A DNA stretch of 64,000 bases, from NCBI RefSeq assembly GCF_030252185.1, contig NZ_CP126970.1:2170001-2234000 (forward strand), given 5' to 3'. Positions 56,747 to 64,000 of this stretch are shown piece after piece; position 1 is the stretch's first letter; each line of letters opens with the position of its first letter. Position numbers and translations under genes: made by a program. Source of the stretch: Corynebacterium suedekumii (GTDB taxonomy: Bacteria > Actinomycetota > Actinomycetes > Mycobacteriales > Mycobacteriaceae). The notes beneath the pieces were generated by a model. The model was not told the origin of the DNA. It saw only the letters and a list, made by a program, of their open reading frames with translations, and made no database searches.

Positions 56747-57435
56747 AGCTTCTCGACGCCGCGCTGCGCCGCGTCCGCCCCACCATCCGCGTCGACGAAC
56801 GGCAGGATCTTCTCCTGCGGCAGCGAATCCCGGCCGGCCATCTCGGTGAGCACCATGGCCACCAGTTCGCGGGAGGTGGTCGAGGAGTCCTCGGCCGAGC
56901 GGGCGTTGTCCCCGACCTCGATCCCGCCGGCCGGTTCCATGGTCAGACGGCTCGGGGCGAGGATGAGGTAGTCCAGGTCGGAGTCGAGCAGACGACGGTC
57001 GACCGTCTCCTTGGCGTCGGCGTAGGGGAAGAACGGGTCTTCGGGGCTGACCCCGTGTTCGAGGGAGCCGAGGTAGGAGACCATGAGCAGGCGCGGCGCA
57101 TCTTCGCCGAGCTGCGTCAGCGCGTCGATGAGGGCCAGGGCCCCGTCCCGGTCGATGGCGTAGGTGGCGGAGGAGCCGTCGCGTCCGCCGTTACCGGCGG
57201 ACCAGATGACCACGTCCATGTCCCGCATCAGTTCGACCCAGTCCTCCACCCGCAGCGCGGTGAGATCACGCACCTGGGGGGTGGATCCGAGGGCCTCGAT
57301 GTCGGGGACCTGCTCGGGGCTGCGGATGAGGGAGGTGACGTCGTGTCCTGCCGACACAAGCCGAGGGGTGGCCAGCTGGGCCACCTTCCCGTGTCCGCCG
57401 ATGATGAGTACGTTCCTGTTAGCGGTGTCAGTCAT
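56743..57435 (-). CDS. NAD(P)-binding (atypical SDR, NmrA/YbjT-like) protein
   Basis: 230 aa. Rossmann start VLIIGGHGKVAQLATPRL; later VVIWSAGNGGRDGSS and YADAKETVDRRLLDSDLDYLIL. This is the atypical SDR group of sugar- or flavin-related oxidoreductases and regulators. Catalytic Tyr/Lys not in the standard YxxxK form (YADAK is close). Substrate unknown. Convergent with the GATase gene. Confidence 0.75.
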   Translation of the reverse strand: MTDTANRNVLIIGGHGKVAQLATPRLVSAGHDVTSLIRSPEQVPDIEALGSTPQVRDLTALRVEDWVELMRDMDVVIWSAGNGGRDGSSATYAIDRDGALALIDALTQLGEDAPRLLMVSYLGSLEHGVSPEDPFFPYADAKETVDRRLLDSDLDYLILAPSRLTMEPAGGIEVGDNARSAEDSSTTSRELVAMVLTEMAGRDSLPQEKILPFVDADGGADAAQRGVEKL

Positions 57436-57454
57436 GGCACCACCCTACGTATTC

Positions 57455-57952
57455 TCACGGTCGCATGCCGTCGACATAACGTCGGGTGACGTGGCGCTGG
57501 ACCTGCCGGGCCACGGGCGCCCCGAGGCGGGCCAGCCACCAGGCGTGCCGGGAAAACGCGACACATCGGCCGCTGACCTGGCCGTTTTCCGCCATGGAGA
57601 CGATGAACGCCTCCTCCCCGCATTCGACGTGCCCGGGCAGGGTGCCGTAGACGAGCACGGTGCGGGTCGGGGTGGTCTCCTCGTGGAGGATGAGGCACGG
57701 GGACAGGGTCGGCCCGACGCTCAGGCGCACCAGGCGGCCCTCCCGGCTGACGCGGACCCCGGCGTGGGCGTGGGCCCGCCAGGTGAGCAGGCGGGTCGAC
57801 GCCGCCGCGAGGCACCCCGGTCCCTGCCCCAGCGCCGCCGCGTGGTCGGTGATGGTCCACGACGTGTCGATGCCCACCTCGTGGGGAGCGCGACCGTCGG
57901 CAAGCGCCAGGGTGGCGAGCTGCAGTTGATCCGGGTAGGTCAGCGAGGACAC
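57455..57952 (-). CDS. DUF1990 (UPF0548) family protein
   Basis: 165 aa. DUF1990 pattern: a SRPBCC-like fold with GHVECGEEAFIVSMAENGQVSG (segment GHVECGEEAF) and FSRHAWWLARLGAPVARQVQ near the C-terminus. Function unknown. GTG 57952 begins right after the stop of the small upstream gene (57953-57955), so translation is coupled. Confidence 0.8.
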   Translation of the reverse strand: MSSLTYPDQLQLATLALADGRAPHEVGIDTSWTITDHAAALGQGPGCLAAASTRLLTWRAHAHAGVRVSREGRLVRLSVGPTLSPCLILHEETTPTRTVLVYGTLPGHVECGEEAFIVSMAENGQVSGRCVAFSRHAWWLARLGAPVARQVQRHVTRRYVDGMRP

Positions 57953-58162
57953 CTATTTGCGGCCGAAGGTCCAGTAGGCGGCGGGACCGACGCCGTTGAT
58001 GAGCTGGGCCAGTGCCCACGCCCACTTCGGGCCCCGGATCTGGTGGGCGGGACGGCGGTAGATGTCCACCCAGGCGGAGATCTTCGCGGCGATCTCGGCG
58101 GCGCTGATGCCGGCGATTCCCGCCTTCTGGCCGGTGGACAGGTTCTTGAGTCGCTTGTTCAT
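57953..58162 (-). CDS. Small protein resembling a phospholipase D N-terminal (PLDc_N) segment
   Basis: 69 aa from ATG 58162 (GAGGA 7 nt upstream; ATG 58168 too close to that site). The C-terminal end LAQLINGVGPAAYWTFGRK has the PLDc_N/small-membrane-protein look. No PLD catalytic domain follows. Role unknown; paired with DUF1990. Confidence 0.6.
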   Translation of the reverse strand: MNKRLKNLSTGQKAGIAGISAAEIAAKISAWVDIYRRPAHQIRGPKWAWALAQLINGVGPAAYWTFGRK

Positions 58163-58205
58163 GCTCATGTCCTCGATTTTAGCCAGCGCCGATAGGATTG
58201 ATTCC
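58163..58205. promoter_or_regulatory. Divergent gap with a leaderless promoter for the ACT gene
   Basis: TAGGAT at 58193-58198 lies 7 nt before ATG 58206. Confidence 0.5.
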
Positions 58206-58475
58206 ATGTATGCCATCATGACCGTCACCGGAGCCGACCACACCGGCATCATCGCCGCCGTCACCACCGCCCTCGCGGAACAGGAGGTGAACATCCTCGA
58301 CGTCTCCCAGACGATCATGGACAACTACTTCACCATGATCCTGCGCGTCGAGTTCGACGAGCAGACCCACGACATCTCCGCACTCCAGGAACGAATGGCG
58401 GAGGTGGAGAAGGCCCAGGGCCTGGTCATCCGCATCCAGTCCGAGGCTCTGTTCACCGCGGTCAACGAGATCTAG
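58206..58475 (+). CDS. ACT-domain protein (UPF0237)
   Basis: 89 aa, a single ACT domain ([20 protein letters not shown] ... [11 protein letters not shown]). ACT domains bind amino acids. It forms a conserved pair with the UPF0210 gene 8 bp downstream, so it probably regulates or partners that protein. Start 58206 fits TAGGAT 7 nt upstream. Confidence 0.93.
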   Translation: MYAIMTVTGADHTGIIAAVTTALAEQEVNILDVSQTIMDNYFTMILRVEFDEQTHDISALQERMAEVEKAQGLVIRIQSEALFTAVNEI

Positions 58476-58483
58476 GGCGCGTC

Positions 58484-59848
58484 ATGAGTTTCCACCTCAA
58501 TTCGCAGAACATCCTCGACACGATCGAGATGATCGAGCAGTACCGCCTGGACATCCGCACCGTGACCATGGGCATCTCCCTGCTCAGCTGCACCCGCTCC
58601 ACCATGGAGGAGACCTGCCGGGCCGTCCACGACCGCGTGGTCACCCAGGCCGCCCGCCTGGTCGAGGTGTGCGAGGGCATCGAGGCCGAGCTGGGCATCC
58701 CCATCGTGAACAAGCGCATCTCGGTCACCCCGGTCGCGCTCATCACCGCCGGGGTGGAGGGCAACCCCGCCGACGTCGCCCGCGCCCTGGACAAGGCCGC
58801 GAAGGAGGTCGGCGTCAACTTCATCGGCGGTTACTCCGCTCTCGTGGAGAAGGGTGCCACCACCTCCGAGAAGGCGCTCATCCGCTCCATCCCCGAGGCG
58901 CTGAGCGAGACCGACGTCGTGTGCTCCTCGGTCAACATCGCCACCTCGCGGGCCGGCATCAACATGAACGCCGCCGCCCAGATGGGCCGGGTGATCAAGG
59001 AGGCCGCCGAGCTGACGAAGGACCGCTCCGCCATCGCCTGCGCCAAGCTCGTCGTCTTCGCCAACTCCGTCGGCGACAACCCCTTCATGGCCGGCGCGTA
59101 CCACGGCATCGAGGAACCCGACGCCGTTGTCTCCGTCGGTGTCTCCGGCCCCGGTGTCGTCGACCGGGCGCTGGGCAACCTCTCGGGTGCGACCCTGGAC
59201 CAGGTTGCCGAGGAGATCAAGAAGGCCGCCTTCAAGATCACCCGCGCCGGTCAGCTCGTCGGCGACATGGCCTCCGAGCGGCTCGGCGTGCCCTTCGGCA
59301 TCGTCGACCTGTCCCTGGCACCGACCGCCGAACAGGGTGACTCCGTCGCCCACATCCTCGAGCACATGGGCCTGGACCAGGTGGGCACCCACGGCACCAC
59401 CGCCGCCCTCGCCCTGCTCAACGACGCGGTGAAGAAGGGCGGCATGATGGCCTGCTCCCGCGTCGGCGGGCTGTCCGGCTCCTTCATCCCCGTCTCCGAG
59501 GACAAGGGCATGATCGACGCCGTCCGCTCCGGGTCGATCACCATGGACAAGCTCGAGGCCATGACCGCCATCTGCTCGGTCGGCTTCGACATGATCGCCC
59601 TGCCGGGTGAGACCTCGGCGGAGACGATCGCCGGCATGATCGCCGACGAGGCCGCCATCGGCGTGATGAACCACAAGACCACCGCCGTCCGCGTCATCCC
59701 CGTCCCCGGGGCCGGGCCGGGCGACGAGGTCAACTTCGGCGGCCTGCTCGGCTACGCCCCGATCATCCCGGTCAACCAGGTGGGCAACGGCGAGTTCATC
59801 CGCCGCGGCGGGTTCATCCCCGCCCCCGTCCACGGCTTCCGCAACTAG
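58484..59848 (+). CDS. UPF0210 (PFL-family, DUF711) protein
   Basis: 454 aa. Conserved bacterial/archaeal family, adjacent to an ACT gene in most genomes. A pyruvate-formate-lyase-like fold is known from a family structure, but the enzymatic activity is unassigned. Segments: [70 protein letters not shown]. Complete, in frame. Confidence 0.93.
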   Translation: MSFHLNSQNILDTIEMIEQYRLDIRTVTMGISLLSCTRSTMEETCRAVHDRVVTQAARLVEVCEGIEAELGIPIVNKRISVTPVALITAGVEGNPADVARALDKAAKEVGVNFIGGYSALVEKGATTSEKALIRSIPEALSETDVVCSSVNIATSRAGINMNAAAQMGRVIKEAAELTKDRSAIACAKLVVFANSVGDNPFMAGAYHGIEEPDAVVSVGVSGPGVVDRALGNLSGATLDQVAEEIKKAAFKITRAGQLVGDMASERLGVPFGIVDLSLAPTAEQGDSVAHILEHMGLDQVGTHGTTAALALLNDAVKKGGMMACSRVGGLSGSFIPVSEDKGMIDAVRSGSITMDKLEAMTAICSVGFDMIALPGETSAETIAGMIADEAAIGVMNHKTTAVRVIPVPGAGPGDEVNFGGLLGYAPIIPVNQVGNGEFIRRGGFIPAPVHGFRN

Positions 59849-59896
59849 CTCTCACCGGGCGGAATCCGTCTGACCGGGCGTAGGGTGGGTGTTGTT

Positions 59897-62560
59897 ATGA
59901 CACCTGCCCACGCGCTCCCGGTCCCTGACGTCCTGCACGAATTCGACACCGGCCCGGAGGGCCTGAGCCCCGGTGCGGCGGCCGCCGCGCTCGAGCGTCA
60001 TGGTGGCAATACGCTGCCGGCCGCGGAGGAGGAGACGACCTTCCAGCGGCTGCTGCGCCAGTTCCGGGACCCGATGATCTACGTGCTCATCGCCGCCGCG
60101 GTGGCCACCGCGGTCCTCGGCCAGGTGGTGGACACCATCGTCATCACCGCCGTCGTCCTCATCAACGCGCTGGTCGGCTTCTTCCAGGAGGGCAAGGCCG
60201 CAGACGCACTCGCCTCCATCCGGGACATGCTCTCCCCGACCTCCGAGGTCCGGCGCGGCGGCACCTGGCTCACGGTCGACGCCGAGGACCTGGTCCCCGG
60301 GGACATCGTCCGCCTGCGGGCCGGGGACAAGGTCCCGGCGGATCTCCGTCTCATCGAGGCGACCTCGCTGCGCATCGAGGAATCGGCACTGACCGGCGAA
60401 TCCCTCCCCGCGGACAAGCAGCTGGAACCGGTGGCGGCGGACGCGGACCTGGGTGACCGCTCCCCCATGGCGTTCTCCGGCACCACCGTGGCCGCCGGTT
60501 CCGGTGTCGGAGTCATCACCGCCACCGGCGCGGACACCGAGATCGGCCACATCACCGCCATGCTCGGCCAGGTGGAGCAGGTGGAGACCCCGCTGACGAA
60601 GTCGATGGCCCGGTTCTCCTCCATCCTCGCGGTCGGCGCCGTCGTCCTCGCCGTCCTCATGGTCATCGTCTCGGTCGTCCTCTACGACACCGGCTGGGGC
60701 GAGGTGCTCATGTCCGCCATCGGTTTCGCCGTCGCCGCCATCCCCGAGGGCCTACCGGCCGTCATGGCCATCACCCTCGCCCTCGGTGTGCAGAAGATGG
60801 CCGCCCGTAACGCCATCACCCGTCGCCTCAACTCGGTGGAGACCCTGGGGTCCGTCACCACCATCTGCACCGACAAGACCGGGACGCTGACCCGCAACGA
60901 GATGACCGTCCGGGCCGTGGTCACCCGCGAGGACACCTACACCGTCACCGGCACCGGCTACGCACCGGACGGGGAGATCTGCCTGCGCGGTACCGACACC
61001 CCCGTCACCCCGGCGGAGCATCCCGACATGGCACGCATGGCGGAGGTGGCGGCCTACGCGAACGACGCGGACGTCGACAAGCAGGACGGCCAGTGGCGGC
61101 TGGCCGGCGAGCCCACCGACGGCGGCATCCGCACATTCGCCCTCAAGGCCGGGGTCACGCAGGAACGGCCGCGGCTGGCGGCGGTGCCGTTTGACTCGGA
61201 GTACAAGTACATGGCCACCCTCGACGACATGGACGAGGGAACGGTCATCCACCTCAAGGGTGCTCCGGACCGGTTGCTGGCGCGCTGCGACCGGCAGTCC
61301 GCCCCCGGCGGCGGCACCGAGCCACTGGACCTCGAGTACTGGGAGGAACGGATCGAGGAGCTCGGCAGCCACGGCCTGCGGGTCCTCGCCGCCGCCTCCC
61401 GGCCCGCCGACGCCGGGGCGCAGACCCTCACCACCGCTGACGTGGACGACGGGGGCTTCGAGTTCCTCGGCCTCTACGGCATCATCGATCCCCCGCGCGA
61501 CGAGGTCGTCGACGCGGTGGCCACCGTCCAACGCGCCGGCGTCCGCGTCCGGATGATCACCGGCGACCACGCCTCCACCGCCACCGCCATCGCCCGCGAG
61601 GTCGGGCTCACAGGTGATCGGGCGATCACCGGCGCGGAACTGGAGGCCGCCTCCGACGATGAGCTACGTGTCCTCGTGGCCGACCACGACATCTTTGCCC
61701 GCACCAGCCCGGAGCACAAGCTCCGCCTCGTCCGGGCCCTGCAGGCCAACGGGGAAGTCGTCGCCATGACGGGTGACGGCATCAACGACGCGCCCTCCCT
61801 CAAGCAAGCCGACGTCGGCGTGGCCATGGGTATCAAGGGCACCGAGGCGACCAAGGACGCCGCCGACGTCGTCCTCGCCGACGACAACTTCGCCACCATC
61901 GCCGGGGCGATGAAGATGGGCCGGACCATCTACGACAACCTGCGCAAGGCGATCGTGTTCATGTTGCCCACCAACGGCGCCCAGGGCCTGGTCATCTTCG
62001 TGGCCATGCTCGCCGGCATGACCTTGCCGATCACTCCCCTGCAGGTCCTGTGGGTCAACCTCATCACCGCCGTCACCCTGTCCCTGGCGCTGTCCTTCGA
62101 GCCTGCCGAACCCGGCATCATGGACCGTCGCCCCCGCGACCCCCGGGCGTCCCTGCTGGACTCCGAGGCGATCATCCGCATCCTCTACGTCTCCGTCCTC
62201 ATCGGCGGCGCGACGATCGCCGTGTTCCAGTACCTGGTGGGTGAGGGCGTGGACCTGGACACCGCCCGCACCGTCGCCGTGAACACGCTCGTCGTCGGGC
62301 AGATCTTCTACCTGCTCACCGCCCGTTTCGCCCGCGTCAGCGCCCTGCGCCGCGAACTGTTCACCACCAACCCGGTGTCCTGGGTGTGCGTCGGCATCAT
62401 GCTCGCCCTGCAGCTGGCGTTCTGCTACCTGCCGTTCATGCAGGCCGGCTTTGCGACGACCGCCGTCGGCCCCGTCGGCTGGGCCATCCCCACCGTCGCG
62501 GGGCTCATCGTCTTCGCCGCCGTGGAGGCCGACAAACTGATCCGCCGCACCGCCGACTAG
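59897..62560 (+). CDS. P2-type cation-transporting ATPase
   Basis: 887 aa. Phosphorylation motif DKTGTLT, actuator ESALTGES, hinge MTGDGIND, and PEGLP in M4. Ten membrane helices. M6 reads NLITAVTLSLALSFEP, which suits the prokaryotic P2A-like Ca/Na/Mn group rather than SERCA; the ion cannot be fixed from the sequence. ATG 59897 (leaderless-like TAGGGT 10 nt upstream, also GGGTGGG). An upstream in-frame start at 59885 is possible. Confidence 0.88.
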   Translation: MTPAHALPVPDVLHEFDTGPEGLSPGAAAAALERHGGNTLPAAEEETTFQRLLRQFRDPMIYVLIAAAVATAVLGQVVDTIVITAVVLINALVGFFQEGKAADALASIRDMLSPTSEVRRGGTWLTVDAEDLVPGDIVRLRAGDKVPADLRLIEATSLRIEESALTGESLPADKQLEPVAADADLGDRSPMAFSGTTVAAGSGVGVITATGADTEIGHITAMLGQVEQVETPLTKSMARFSSILAVGAVVLAVLMVIVSVVLYDTGWGEVLMSAIGFAVAAIPEGLPAVMAITLALGVQKMAARNAITRRLNSVETLGSVTTICTDKTGTLTRNEMTVRAVVTREDTYTVTGTGYAPDGEICLRGTDTPVTPAEHPDMARMAEVAAYANDADVDKQDGQWRLAGEPTDGGIRTFALKAGVTQERPRLAAVPFDSEYKYMATLDDMDEGTVIHLKGAPDRLLARCDRQSAPGGGTEPLDLEYWEERIEELGSHGLRVLAAASRPADAGAQTLTTADVDDGGFEFLGLYGIIDPPRDEVVDAVATVQRAGVRVRMITGDHASTATAIAREVGLTGDRAITGAELEAASDDELRVLVADHDIFARTSPEHKLRLVRALQANGEVVAMTGDGINDAPSLKQADVGVAMGIKGTEATKDAADVVLADDNFATIAGAMKMGRTIYDNLRKAIVFMLPTNGAQGLVIFVAMLAGMTLPITPLQVLWVNLITAVTLSLALSFEPAEPGIMDRRPRDPRASLLDSEAIIRILYVSVLIGGATIAVFQYLVGEGVDLDTARTVAVNTLVVGQIFYLLTARFARVSALRRELFTTNPVSWVCVGIMLALQLAFCYLPFMQAGFATTAVGPVGWAIPTVAGLIVFAAVEADKLIRRTAD

Positions 62561-62570
62561 ACTGCTTGGT

Positions 62571-63320
62571 ATGCCCGTTGGTACGCCCGGAGTCACCCGA
62601 CCCTTCCTGCTGCTGAGCACCCGCCCCGAGGACGAGGCCGCCGCCGCCGAACTCGTCAGCTTCCGCGAGAAGATGGGGCTTTCCGACGACCAGCTCATCC
62701 AACACCGCCTCGAGGCCACGCCCCTCGGCGACCTGGACCTCGACGACTACTCCGGCATCCTCCTCGGCGGCAGCCCCTTCAACGCCTCCGACCCGCACAA
62801 GTCCGACCTCCAGCTGCGCGTCGAAGCCGACCTCGCCCGCCTCATGGCCGAGGTCCTCGACCGCGACTTCCCCCTGTTCGGCGCCTGCTACGGCGTGGGC
62901 ACCGTCGGCACCGCCATCGGCGCCACCGTCGACGAGACCTACGGCGAAAAACCCCGCGTCATCGGCGTCACCCGCGCCGAAGAGGCAGCCCACGAACCAA
63001 TCCTTGAGGGCATGCCCGACCGCTTCTCCACCATGGTCGGCCACAAGGAGGCCATCCGGGTGCTTCCCGACGCCGCCGTGGTCCTCGTCCGCGGCGACCA
63101 CTGCCCCATCCAGATGTTCCGTTACGGCGCCAATGTCTTCGCCACCCAGTTCCACCCCGAACTCGCCCCCGAAGCCTTCGCCCAGCGCCTGCGGATCTAC
63201 GCCGACGCCGGCTACTACCAGCCCGGCGAGCTCGACGACATCCTCGCCACCACGGAAGGCGTCGACCTCACCGTCGACGACCGGATCCTCCGCAACTTCG
63301 CCCGGATCTACGGGCGCTGA
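62571..63320 (+). CDS. Class I glutamine amidotransferase-like protein (paralogue)
   Basis: 249 aa, GATase-1 fold like 56015-56746. GILLGGSPFNASDP, nucleophile Cys in LFGACYGVGTVG, and TQFHPELAP (His). Both paralogues end with a similar DRILRNFARIYGR / SNRLLRNFVAYCAG helix, so they derive from a duplication. TAGACT lies 7 nt before ATG 62571. Its 3' end overlaps glycerate kinase by 13 bp. Confidence 0.85.
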   Translation: MPVGTPGVTRPFLLLSTRPEDEAAAAELVSFREKMGLSDDQLIQHRLEATPLGDLDLDDYSGILLGGSPFNASDPHKSDLQLRVEADLARLMAEVLDRDFPLFGACYGVGTVGTAIGATVDETYGEKPRVIGVTRAEEAAHEPILEGMPDRFSTMVGHKEAIRVLPDAAVVLVRGDHCPIQMFRYGANVFATQFHPELAPEAFAQRLRIYADAGYYQPGELDDILATTEGVDLTVDDRILRNFARIYGR

Positions 63321-64000
63321 TCCCGGGGCTGGGCGGCCAGCGCGATCAGACGGACCACGTTCTGGGCAGCAGCTTCCAGGTTCTCTCGCGTCCGTGCAAT
63401 GGCGTCCTCGAGCCGTCCGGGGGTTCTACCGATGGGGAACACTGCCGTCACGCCCTCGGCATACACCCGATCGACGTCAGCACCGACGGAGCCGGCCAGA
63501 ACCACGACCGGCAGCTCCCCGTTCCGATGTCGCAGTGACCATCTAGCCACACCTACTGGAACTTTCCCTGCCAGCGACTGGCCGTCGATCTGTCCCTCAC
63601 CAGTGATGACTAAGTCTGCGTCAGCGATCACCGACGGAAAGTTGACCGCATCGAGCACCACGTCGATGCCCGGTCGAATCTCCGCTCCGCAGAACGCCAT
63701 GAGTCCGCCCGCCAGTCCGCCAGCTGCGCCTGCGCCAGGCACGTTAGCAATCTCGAGTCCGAGATCTCGGTGAATGGTCTCCGCCACCTGAGTGAGCCCG
63801 GCGTCGAGAGCGTCGACTGTCGCCCGGTCCGCCCCCTTCTGTGGCCCGAACACATGGGCAGCACCCGTTGGACCGACCAGCGGATTGTCGATATCTGACA
63901 TCACCGTGATCGATACGCCTGCGAGGAAACCCTCAGCCCTGGAGGTGTCGATCGCCGCCACGTCCTTGAGCGTGCCGCCGACAGGTACGAACTCTTCTCC
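63308..64000 (-). CDS. Glycerate kinase, N-terminal part outside window
   Basis: The visible part covers the C-terminal 230 residues of a GK1-type glycerate kinase (phosphorylates glycerate). Signatures: DNPLVGPTGAAHVFGPQKGA, GAGAAGGLAGGL and LVITGEGQIDGQSLAGKVP. Frame is open to the window edge (upstream FVPVGGTLKD). Codon use is less GC-rich than its neighbours, so recent acquisition is possible but weakly supported. Confidence 0.9.
   Translation of the reverse strand, partial: GEEFVPVGGTLKDVAAIDTSRAEGFLAGVSITVMSDIDNPLVGPTGAAHVFGPQKGADRATVDALDAGLTQVAETIHRDLGLEIANVPGAGAAGGLAGGLMAFCGAEIRPGIDVVLDAVNFPSVIADADLVITGEGQIDGQSLAGKVPVGVARWSLRHRNGELPVVVLAGSVGADVDRVYAEGVTAVFPIGRTPGRLEDAIARTRENLEAAAQNVVRLIALAAQPRDQRP

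Overview
The window is a densely packed, high-GC actinobacterial chromosome segment, almost certainly from a Corynebacterium species. The evidence is the gene set and order: rbpA, split ppm1/lnt(ppm2), helY-tatC-tatA-pafC-pafB-pafA-pup-dop-arc-trmI, hisE-hisG-aspA, mshC, uppP, pyrD, hemH, a RipA-like NlpC/P60 peptidase, acn-acnR. This order follows the backbone I know from C. glutamicum and, more loosely, M. tuberculosis (Rv2050 to Rv2140c and Rv1475c to Rv1477). I see no insertion sequence, prophage, CRISPR array or rRNA. There is one tRNA, Leu(GAG).

Layout. 1-2.4 kb: a truncated PhzF-like gene, a ~390 bp gene-free stretch, a small YceI operon, and rbpA behind a sigma-H-type promoter. 2.5-6.7 kb: envelope genes ppm1 (polyprenol-phosphate-mannose synthase), lnt and fxsA, then a secretory-type lipase. 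6.8-10.7 kb: a short CobG-like orphan, an SDR, a DODA-type dioxygenase, pepQ and a trypsin-like protease. 10.7-22.6 kb: the long minus-strand helY/Tat/Pup-conjugation block ending (upstream) at trmI. 22.6-32.9 kb: M18 peptidase, RecB-like Fe-S nuclease, fhs, ornithine cyclodeaminase-like protein, a Dcu transporter, aspA, hisG, hisE and a HAD phosphatase. 32.9-39.2 kb: mshC (mycothiol), uppP, a degenerate aldo/keto reductase, a lipoprotein, pyrD and a PEBP. 39.3-42.7 kb: a heterodimeric ABC exporter behind a clear inverted-repeat operator. 42.8-49.3 kb: tRNA-Leu, cupin, VTT membrane protein, HTH protein, NfeD/SPFH pair, DUF3097 and ferrochelatase. 49.4-56 kb: RipA-like hydrolase with a long leader and GlxR-type site, Rv1476-like protein, acn with its AcnR operator, and acnR. 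56-64 kb: two GATase paralogues, a DUF1990 protein, the ACT/UPF0210 pair, a P-type cation ATPase and a truncated glycerate kinase.

How the genes work together. Pup, Dop, PafA and ARC form a protein-tagging system. No 20S proteasome subunits are present and ARC lacks the proteasome-docking tail, as in other corynebacteria, so pupylation probably feeds unfolding or release rather than proteolysis. PafB/PafC (WYL regulators) and TatA/TatC are embedded in the same transcription unit. Lnt acts on lipoproteins, one of which (36060-37082) is in the window. Acn and AcnR form a known autoregulatory module and the operator is visible.

Two cross-cutting observations stand out. First, five reading frames are interrupted (fxsA, a serine protease, tatC, pafA and one ABC half-transporter). 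Four need exactly one extra base within a short G/C run, which smells of sequencing error. The fifth is exactly explained by loss of one copy of a 5-bp tandem repeat. Second, about twenty genes carry a TAnnnT hexamer 6-9 nt before the start codon and no Shine-Dalgarno sequence. This is a consistent leaderless-transcript architecture that helped me fix several starts and is often back-to-back in divergent gaps of 28-60 bp.
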